NCBI GenBank assembly: GCA_004335635.1
Contig: QAXH01003730.1
Span: forward strand, 6,677-17,385
Direction: 5' to 3'
Length of the DNA: 10,709 nucleotides
Source: Chloromonas sp. AAM2
Taxonomy: Eukaryota; Chlorophyta; Chlorophyceae; Chlamydomonadales; Chlamydomonadaceae
Both the position numbers and the translations under genes were made by a program. How positions within the stretch are numbered: position 1 is the first letter of the stretch; every line of letters begins with the position of its first letter. Shown piece by piece: positions 1 through 8,300 of this stretch. The notes under the pieces were generated by a model. It worked only from the letters and a program-made list of their open reading frames with translations. It was not told the DNA's origin and ran no database searches.

Positions 1-676
1 ACCTTGCCATGTCTGGTGTCCACCTTGCCATGTCTGGTACCCCATGTCTGGTAGTTGGATGGGACACCATCAGAATGGGTTCCCTTGTGAATTCATGTTG
101 TGTGCATGATGTCTGCCTGCCACACGCAGAGAGCTTGTCTGGCTGGCCGCCCAGGCACTGACGAGAGTGAGAGATGCGCATCGTCTCCGGTTCCTTGAGC
201 CTCGACGAGTTGTGGGGTCAACACTTAAGGGAGTGTCTGTGCACTAAACACTCACTGAACGATTAGCATAATCAGCACAATCAGCTCTGAATGATAAACC
301 ACCGCTGCTGGTTTTGGATTTACGGGCAGCTTCTTTGTGCAGTGCTGGGTGCCGCATTTGCGAAAACGCACTGCAGGCGCGTTTAAGCTTTCATTGGTTT
401 GAGATGAACACCGCAGGGTAACCACAGAGGCTGGGACGCATGCATCCACATGGTTTCGGAGACGATGCGCATCTCTCACTCTCGTCAGTGCCTGGGCGGC
501 CAGCCAGACAAGCTCTCTGCGTGTGGCAGGCAGACATCATGCACATAACATGAATTCACAAGGGAACCCATTCTGATGGTGCCCCATCCAACTACCAGAC
601 ATGGGGTACCAGACATGGCAAGGTGGACACCAGACATGGCAAGGTGGACACCAGACATGGCAAGGTGGACACCAGA
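1..676. repeat. Long near-perfect inverted repeat (foldback), left arm cut by window edge
   Basis: Positions 1-189 are the reverse complement of 457-645, with only two mismatches seen by eye (near 63 and near 105 in the left arm). The right arm extends at least to 672, so the left arm probably continues beyond the window. The spacer, 190-456, is about 267 bp and has no recognisable coding content. The inner boundary is sharp: after TCGTCTCCG at 181-189 the two sides diverge at once. The near-identity implies a recent duplication, gene conversion between the arms, or a foldback transposon. I see no transposase gene and cannot define a target-site duplication. An assembly or cloning palindrome cannot be excluded from sequence alone. 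Confidence 0.9.
609..676. repeat. 21-bp tandem repeat, three copies
   Basis: Three identical 21-bp units (609-629, 630-650, 651-671) beginning CCAGACATGG are followed by the first bases of a fourth. The related strings CCAGACATGGGGTA just before them look like a degenerate unit. Complementary copies are in the left arm at the window edge. The unit is a multiple of three, so it stays open in frame and yields a repeated MARWTPD peptide; I regard that as incidental. Confidence 0.95.
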
Positions 677-976
677 GTCACATGCTGACACTTGCAGAAC
701 CATTCTGACCACTTGCGGCACGCATTTTGCATATAAAACGCGGCTCTGGGCCCGTTGCCTGAAGGCTACTCTCACATTCTGGGCCTTACTTCGTATTACC
801 AGGCATCGCCAGCAGGAATGCCCAAAGCGTCAGGGCTGTCTCACAATAACACGGTGACAGCCTTCCTACGCCAACATTCCCGACTAATTTCTAGACAGAA
901 CCCAAGCTCCGAAGCATGTCCGTCTAGCCTTGCATGTTTTTCACATCAGCATACAGTGTGAGTCTGGTGCAGGCTT
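677..976. other. Intergenic stretch without recognisable gene
   Basis: I see no conserved coding sequence on either strand. A TATAAAA-like string lies at 732-738 on the plus strand, but no recognisable gene follows it: short open frames there have no familiar motif and overlap the 3' side of the biotin synthase gene. The stretch probably holds the downstream flank of that gene. Confidence 0.5.
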
Positions 977-981
977 TTACA
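977..981 (-). terminator. TGTAA poly(A) signal for biotin synthase
   Basis: TTACA on the plus strand reads TGTAA on the minus strand, the poly(A) signal typical of chlorophyte nuclear genes. It lies about 236 nt past the stop codon of the ten-exon model (stop at 1219-1217) or about 450 nt past the nine-exon stop (1435-1433). I found no other copy between 976 and 1433. Confidence 0.55.
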
Positions 982-1216
982 GGCTGGAACACGCTGGGCA
1001 GCAATTTCTTGTCGTGCGCTACGCTGTAAGCTGTTTAATCTAAGTACAAGCACTTGCTGCAATTGGCTGGCCAGCATACTGGCCAACCAAAGGCCAACCA
1101 AAGAAACGGCGCCAGCTTTGCTACAAACGTCCAGCTTAGCAGCAGGTTTCTTTCCTTTGGCCTGCTGCCACCTGTGGAGTAAGCTCTGTGGCAACCATCA
1201 GAGAACGTACAAGCTC

Positions 1217-1347
1217 TCAACAGCAGCCCCCGGCCGCTGCAGCTGTCGTTGTGCGCGAGCCGCAGCAGCCGCCGCTCTCCGCTTTCTCTTCAGGGCTAGA
1301 ACTGGCCCACACGCCTCCTGCGGCCGCTGCACCTGATGCTGGGACAC
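1217..1347 (-). CDS. bioB: Probable terminal exon of biotin synthase
   Basis: This GC-rich segment is preferred over read-through of the exon that begins at 1735. A donor GCAG|GTGCAA at 1557-1556 and an acceptor GCGCAG at 1350-1348 both split a Gly codon after its first base, so splicing keeps frame. The intron is 210 nt, in the range of the gene's other introns (the next shortest is 214 nt). The exon adds an Ala/Gly/Ser-rich, non-conserved tail ending in Cys-Cys and a TGA at 1219-1217. BioB C-termini are variable, so the family does not decide. The alternative is read-through to TGA at 1435-1433 with a tail that looks like translated intron. Confidence 0.6.
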
Positions 1348-4300
1348 CTGCGCACGCGCAATTGGTTTGCTCAGTGTCATGTTCGTTATCCCTTCGGAAG
1401 CCATCTCCAATGCATTCCATGTGCCAGGCAGGTCAGCAATCAGTACCAGCATCATTCAGATGCACAAGGCATAGCAAGTCACACGCCTGACACAGTGCCA
1501 TGCAAATGCATTCCAAAGACTTCCGCTTGAGCCCCTGCGCACAGCCTGCCTTTGCACCTGCTTCCTTGAACGTGCGGCTGCTGTCTCCACCCGCCGCGTA
1601 AGGCATGAATGCGGGCCGTGACGTGAGGCCGAGGGTGGCGAACATGGCCAGGTCCTCGTTGCGGTCGTTGTTGGCCGTGGTCAGCAGCTTGTCACCGTCA
1701 AAGATAGAGTTGGCACCCGCAAGGAACGCCATGGCCTGCAACAGGCAAGCAAGGAGCAGGCAAGGGTCATATCAGGGCAGCACAGCGGTCTCGCCCAGAG
1801 CTCAGGCATGTTGCACTCAACGGCCCTTGACAAAGCTTTTGCGCTGCAAACAGGCAGGGAGAACAGAGCAACGCCTGCTGTCGCGAGTTCCTACTACAGG
1901 CTCAGCATGCCTGCTGACAAACACTGTGCAACCCTCCAGCCGGCCTGACCTGGTCTGCGATCGTGAGGTTCAGCCTGCCCGCGCTGAGGCGCACCACCGT
2001 GCGGGGCATTACCACGCGGGCTGTGGCCACGCAGCGCACTAGGTCCAGGCCGCTGGGCGGCTCAGCGCCTTGCAAGGGGGTGCCCTGCAGGAAAAGTAGG
2101 GATAGAGAGTTGCAGGTGGCTGGTGAGGGCAGGGTCGGTGACGGCTTGGGGTGAGATGACTGGGCTGCCCACGCCCACACGCCAATTGTTAAAAATGCTC
2201 GTTATGGTAGACAAGCAACGTTCTCATCCTCTGAGCTGTCAACCAACCTCACATGCAGAACGCAAAACCTTCTCCGTCAGGCGAAGCCAAGGGACGCAGG
2301 ACAACAAAGAATGGTCAAGCCTAGCCAAGGGAGGCAGGGTAGCACAGTTAGCCCGGGTGGCTCGCTTCAGTGCCACTCTTTGAGCGATCCACCCTGACCT
2401 CTGTACCCCACCTTGATCGCCACCAGTCTGTTGATTGGCACGCTCTCCGGGTGCTCGGGCAGCGTGGCCAGCTGGTGGATGAGCCCCACCCGGTCCTTTT
2501 CCCCCTCGCCCAGCCCGATGATGCCGCCGGCGCACACAGAGATGCCCGCCTCGCGCACGTTGGACAGCGTCTCCAGGCGGTCGCTGTACTTGCGGGAGGT
2601 CGTCACCTGCGGAGCAGTAGGCATCATGCTTTGGGTAAGGTTGAGGTTACATCAGGGCTAAGTTGGCAACTGTCAGAGGGAAACGGCTGTTCTTGCCTCA
2701 GCTTCTCTTCACCATCAAACCGGCCTCCTTCAGAGGGGATCTGAGAGGCTACTATTTGCATCTGAGGCCAGTCTAAGATGCTTAACAAGACAAGGATAGT
2801 GGGTGGGGTCAGGGCCCAAGAGGGATCCTTTCCCATGATTTTCAAATCTCTCACTTGGCCCACATTGGGCGTCCAACTTCCTCAGATGTTCCATGCAGCT
2901 GTTTGGGCTCTCTGAAACTGGAAGCCTTACTGGTGCCACCTGGCAGGCAAACTTGGACTCCCTTGAATGTATCTTGACGTGGCCTGTTCCTGCCGTACCT
3001 TTCCATAGTACTCTGGTGACGTGTCCAGGTTGTGGTTGTATGCAGTCAAACCCGCCTCACGCAACTGCTTGGCCTGAGGATGGACAGGGAAGACCAGGGC
3101 CAAAGCAAATGGGTAAGCCATTGTGTGGCAAGGTACGACTGCACTACGCATATCAACACTGGGACCTAGGGGCCTGGGACGCACATAGGTAGGTATATAG
3201 GCATAGGCATGAGCAGCGGCACAGCACACCTGTCTCTCACCCTGGGCAGTGCAAGGCGTCATGGCTGTTCGGACCACATCCTCCATTGTTTGTGTGGCCA
3301 GGCTGCATCTTCACCCTGCCTAGAGCTTGGTAACGGTTGTTGCCATTAACAGTTGACAGTTGACAGTTTCCCCCACGCACCTGCTCTGGTGTCAGCATGC
3401 CCAGAGTGGTGCAGACCTCCATGCCCAGGCCTCGAATGCGCTTGACCATCTCCAACACACGCTCCCACTGACGGGGACCCACCTGAGCACGTGACGGTTC
3501 GTTTCTGTTGGTCGGGCTACATAGGTTTGCATGGTGTGCTGTGTACACATTCCTTGTTTGAATAGCTGCATTCAAGACGCACTGGGATGAGTTTACTGTC
3601 TTTGCCGAGCAAATTCAGAAGCTGGTCAGAAGCAGCTGGTCAGAAGCAGCTGTTAAGAAACCCATAACCAGTCCCTGGACTATGAACTCTGTCCATCGCA
3701 CCTGGGATGGTCCCCGCCATGCAGCGCCCATGCAGAAGCGAGTGCTGCCCGACTCGTACGCGCGAATGGCGGCCTGCACTCACATGTGCATGCCATGCAT
3801 ATGGATTCCAGGAGGTCACATGGAGCCCGAGGCATCAAGTCTGCAGTGGTCATGCATATACGTGGTTGCGCACGTCTTATTGCATCCACCATCTCATCCG
3901 TCAACAACACCATGTCCTACGTCTCAGTGCCCTCCTCTGCACAGAGCCGCATTCACCCTGACTAGACCCTGCACCAAGAGGTGATGTCTCTCACCTCGTA
4001 CTTCACTCAGGAAGGTTGACCCTAACTATACGCAGCATCAACATGTTCATCCTCACCTCGTAGACTTCCTCCAGTCCCATCAGTTTCTCCGCCTTGGTGC
4101 CCGTTTCCTTGCTCCAGCTGCTGCTCTGGCTGCAGTAGTTGCAGTTCTCGGGGCAACCGCCTGTCTTGATGCTCAGCAGCGTGCAGCGCTGGACCTGCAC
4201 ATGGGCAGAAACGACTGGTCACGTGTGCAAATATCAGAACGGTAGCTGAAACTACTTGTTTGTTCCAAAAGGAGCATGATGAAGCTTGGGAGAAGTGTGC

Positions 4301-5123
4301 ACGTTTTGCTCTCAGGCGACGTGATCAGGAGAGTTTGCGTGGACAAATGTGAAGCAGGATGTACTAAGGGGCGCTTAGCAGGATGTACTAAGACTCTGAT
4401 ACAGGAACTAAGCTAGTACGTTCGTGCACGCGCCAAGTTGATAGCAGAACTCAGTGTATGTATGTATTGCATGCCCGCTAACACATCATGCCCAGGACTT
4501 GAATAAGTATGAACATGTCGCTGGCCTTACCATTTGTGGGTTGTTGTACATGCGGTGAACACTGGCTGCATGGAACACAAGGTCAAGTAGGGGGGTGTTG
4601 TAAACCTCGGACACCTCGTCACGTCTGCGAGTGTGGCATGGAACAGGGTGTTGCCCATGCAGTCATCCCATACCGGCAGTGCCGGCACGCCGGACCAGTT
4701 CCCATTGGATTAGGTTGGAAGCATTGGGTTAGGTTAGGAACTATACTTCAGGCGTCTTGTGGGTGCAAGCTCATTGCGATGCCCGTTCTCGCTGATAGGT
4801 TGATAAGTTTGTATCATTTTATGCCGAATGTACATGCATGCGCTACAGGCATGCTGAACGCCTGCACACCCCATGAGGCGCATGGCTAGCAAGCTGCATA
4901 CAGATGCTCACGTCCAATCGGTGCGAATGGCACCCAGCTCTCGCAGCCATCGCCCAGTCAGGGGTTGCTGCACAGCAGCCGGCTCATCGGCAGATGCGAG
5001 CGCTGGCTCCGCCTGTTGGTTGCCCGTCGAGCTGCCGATGAAGCGAGCTGCCCCGCTTGTCGCTTCTAGGACACCAGTCAAGCCAGTGCGCGCCAGCAAA
5101 GGCCGACATAGTTGTGGCAACAT
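1217..5123 (-). CDS. bioB: Biotin synthase (radical SAM), 10-exon model, organelle-targeted
   Basis: Converts dethiobiotin to biotin by radical-SAM sulfur insertion. Exons (minus): 5123-4912, 4624-4531, 4194-4057, 3773-3702, 3482-3381, 3073-2999, 2606-2412, 2084-1950, 1735-1558, 1347-1217. All introns are GT-AG (210-392 nt) and every junction preserves the frame; the product is about 443 aa. The start ATG is preceded four codons upstream by an in-frame TAA. Residues 1-65, rich in Arg, Ala and Ser, look like a mitochondrial presequence, as in plant BIO2. The [4Fe-4S] motif is C116-x3-C120-x2-C123. Expected [2Fe-2S] ligands are C162 (TRFCMGAAW), C196 (MEVCTTLGM), C256 ([12 protein letters not shown]) and R328 (VRLSAGR). 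YNHNLDT at 218-224 supplies the dethiobiotin/SAM-site N221 and D223. All catalytic residues are present. The last exon is uncertain: reading through from 1735 stops at 1435-1433 (441 aa, Cys-rich tail). Confidence 0.93.
3625..3652. repeat. 14-bp tandem duplication in biotin synthase intron
   Basis: GTCAGAAGCAGCTG occurs twice head to tail (3625-3638, 3639-3652), preceded by a partial copy (TTCAGAAGCTG, 3614-3624). It lies in the intron between exons 4 and 5. No function is suggested. Confidence 0.9.
4353..4392. repeat. 16-bp direct repeat in biotin synthase intron 2
   Basis: AGCAGGATGTACTAAG occurs at 4353-4368 and 4377-4392, exact, with an 8-bp spacer. It is inside the intron between exons 2 and 3. 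On the transcribed (minus) strand it reads CTTAGTACATCCTGCT, which does not resemble a branch site or splice site. Confidence 0.9.
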
Positions 5124-5326
5124 TGTTGGCGTTTATCCCAAAGGATGAGCCGAGTGAGGATTGGCTGATGCAAGCACCCCCTACTTGCCCACTCACAGGG
5201 GCCAGCGCAACAAATCTGCTTGCGTTCCGCAGGGCAACTGTACTGGAGCGTGTCGAATTTGCGAAACCTCCTTATAACACGTGGAAAGCGCGTTTGGTTG
5301 GCCGCCAACAGAATTGGGTCTCTCGC
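5124..5326. promoter_or_regulatory. Divergent (possibly bidirectional) promoter region
   Basis: Only about 203 bp separate the biotin synthase ATG (5123, minus) from the favoured ATG of the desaturase gene (5327, plus). Near the middle is TTATAA (5272-5277), which is its own reverse complement and so reads the same on both strands. It directly abuts CACGTG (5278-5283), a perfect G-box/E-box palindrome. CCAAT on the minus strand occurs at 5159-5163 (within GCCAATCC) and near 5312-5316. If TTATAA acts as TATA box for the plus gene, transcription would start near 5300, just before the ATG at 5327. These are motif matches only; palindromic hexamers can occur by chance. Confidence 0.5.
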
Positions 5327-8300
5327 ATGCTCAGGTTGCGTTGTCAGATGCTTCAGCTGTCCACGCATGTATTCGCTGTAAGACTGATCCGAGACAACAC
5401 GCATTATCCTGAACGCCCACATCGCCTTTTTGGCTTACATAAACGCTGCAATACGCAGCCGAACATTACCATTGGCTGATTTCTGCTTTATCACTGCAAG
5501 TCTGCAGTGCCGGTGGCTCGTCCCACAGTTCTTGACCAGTGAGCCCACCTGTGAGCAAGAGTTTCGCTTCGGAAGCCAATACTCAATCCATTGGTACCTG
5601 AGGGACGAAAAGGGGCAGATGGTCTTATCCCTGCTGCAGCCACTGTATGGCGGTGGCATTGGCCCTGCCCTGGCCCAGGCGTACGCCTTTTACTACGGAA
5701 CGGGAGCGATGCTGCACTGGGCGGTGCCGGCAATTCTGCCAGTGCAAAACATACAGCCCATTCCACGCAAGGAGGGCGTGCTCAGCCGCGATGCATTCAA
5801 CAGCCTAGGTAGGTAGGGTTGGGAGGTAGAGTAGGTGCTCAGGTGTGGAACGCAAGGCAAATCAAGGCAGTGCACTGATTCCTTGACCCCGTTCACCGAC
5901 TTCATCAAGCCACGTCTGTTGCATCTTGTATCACGATTCGCAGGGCCGCTTGCCGTCAAGGCATCCATCTGGACCCTGGTGGAGTGGTTGCATGCTCGAG
6001 GCATGACCCGCCTCAACACCATTCCGATCACCACATTTTCGCAGGTAGGCTCAAAAGCCTACTCGTTCAGTTTGTCCATGTCCAGCCGGGGAGCATGCGG
6101 CGGATTACGGAGGCCAATGAGGCTAGGGTTGACTTAGGGTAAGGCTTGGATTTGATTGGTTGACCAAGGTTCACCTCACTGCGAGGGCTTGGCTGAACAT
6201 TTGGAATTGCTACGTCACAAGAGCTGTTTGGGCCATCAAATGCACATGGCATAAGAGGCTCTTACGTACGAAACCTGGGCACAGGGCAGGGCCAGGAGTG
6301 TGATTGCATACGTATATTTGAAGCTAGGACTGGCAGCCTGTCTCGCAGCCATACACTGGTGCACTGATATGTCACCGCTTGCAGGTCCTGTACTGCTTGC
6401 TGGTTGTGGCGATACTTGATGTACTGCATGACACTTGGTTCTACTGGACCCATAGGTTGCTACATTGGGGACCGTTGTACCGCAATATTCATTACATACA
6501 TCACAAGTAAGTTGGGCTGGTGTGAAACTACAAGGTGGGAGTGCATACCACTAGCACGTCCACACACAGGGGGGCGTCCATGCTTGAATTCTCATTATGT
6601 GAAGGGGAGTTTCCAAGGGTTGTCAACCACGATTTTGCTGGCCGCAGGCAAGCAGAAAGCCAGGCAATAGAAACATACTCATTCCAAGTCACCCTGCCAG
6701 CGATATGTGCTTATTTTCAAGCCAACCCTTGGCATGCTTGCAAGGAGTAGGCTGTGGAGGCCCACTGTATCCTGCTGTGTCCCCTTGCCGCTGACCCGTC
6801 TTGCCCAGGCATGCGTAATGCTGGAAGGTGAGCTGTTCCTTGCCTGCCTGCCTGCTGCAGGTCAACCGTGCCATGTGCGTTCACGGGCTACAGCTTCCAT
6901 GTCCTGGAAGCGGTCATTGTCTTTGCTAACGAGGTGAGCTGGCCTGTACCTGCTGTGCTCAAAGGGGAAGAGGAAGGGGAAGAGAAGAGAGAAGAGGAAG
7001 GGTAAACCGTCCTCAAAGCTTGCACTTGATTCTGACACCATTCCCAACAATGACGATGCAATAGCTTCAGAAGTGGTTTACCAGCATTAACACGGTGATA
7101 GATGCGTCTGAACCCTTCCTTATGCTGGCCATGCACCTGCTGTGCCGAGGTTTGGGTCGTCCTTTGTTGTGTAGACCGGGTTCTTGCCCCTGATGCTGAC
7201 CGCACTCCCAACACAGATAATACCGTATCATCGCCGAATTAAGTCGAATGAAATCCCCTTCCATTTTGCAGCCTCGACTAATTTTTGCGTGCGGGTCGAA
7301 AACCGCTGGTTTCGGAGCAAAACAATCGACTAATTTTTGAGTGGAGCTCGAAATTCGCGCGCCTGCGGCGCTCTTATTCGACTAAGCCTGTAATCACCAT
7401 GATTCTGCGTGCTCGTGCACTGGCTGTGGCTCTGGGCAGCTTCAGCCGTGTTTTGAATGTTGGCGTTATGGATGAAACGCCCAGGGTCTCCGAGGTGTAT
7501 GCCAAGCAGGCAGGCGGGGCAATGGAACAGGCCAGAGCCCTGTTGGCTGCTGCACACAGCCAAGCACCACCCAAAGACAGAAGGCATGCACAGGCAGCTG
7601 GACATGCGCCGCTTTGGACGCTTTTGGTGTCCCGCTTGCCAATCCATTCAGATATTCATAGCCATCCCACTGGATGGAGGTCATGAGTGCCAGGGGTGTG
7701 ATGTCTGTATTAGAGAGGGGGACTGGTACTGAAGCCGCCTAACGCTGGCTGCAACACTGGCGGCAATGATGCCTGCAACACTGACAGAGCAACGCGTGGC
7801 CTGTGCCAGTCACAGACTTGACTCAAAAGTGCTTTCGACTTGCCATTTGATGCCAGATTTTGGCTATTCGACTAATATTGCGTTCAAGTAGAAATTAGCG
7901 GCAAAATGAATAAAAAATCGACTAATTTTCACGTTTGCTGTAAGAATTCTCCGCCTCCGGCAGGGCTCGACTAACTTTGCATTTGGACCCGATTCACGCG
8001 CTGATACGATATCCTCTAGAGACTTATGGCAGAGTGCCGACACAGTACCCGCTGACCTGACGTTACACATGGTGTTTGATTGGTTGTTGCAGGTTCTGGT
8101 ATGCTGGCTGCTGCCCATGCATATAGGGCTGCACCGGATGTACCACATCTTCACCACTGCCATCCATCAAGGTAAGTGCGCTCACGCATGCTGCTAGTCC
8201 GTGGTTTTGAGCATGCGTATCAGTTCTTCTGGAAGCGGTACTCAGCATACACAAGCACACAAAGCATCCCTCGCATTTTGCTTTGTGTGACGTCATGCAG

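Noticed and set aside
609..676. CRISPR-like array
   Set aside because: The 21-bp units are directly adjacent with no spacers, and the window is eukaryotic.
732..738. TATAAAA as a promoter for a plus-strand gene
   Set aside because: No supported coding sequence or transcript structure follows it; a single AT-rich match is weak evidence.
576..857. Plus-strand open frame with repeated MARWTPD
   Set aside because: The frame is kept open only by the 21-bp tandem repeat inside the inverted-repeat arm; nothing else supports a protein.
1605..2042. Plus-strand open frame of 145 codons
   Set aside because: It lies antisense to biotin synthase exons 8 and 9 and has no recognisable motif; it is a shadow of the real coding strand.
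4703..4740. Telomere-like TTAGG-type strings (also near 6122-6145)
   Set aside because: Short and irregular, in introns, and not tandem arrays of an algal telomere unit such as TTTAGGG or TTTTAGGG.
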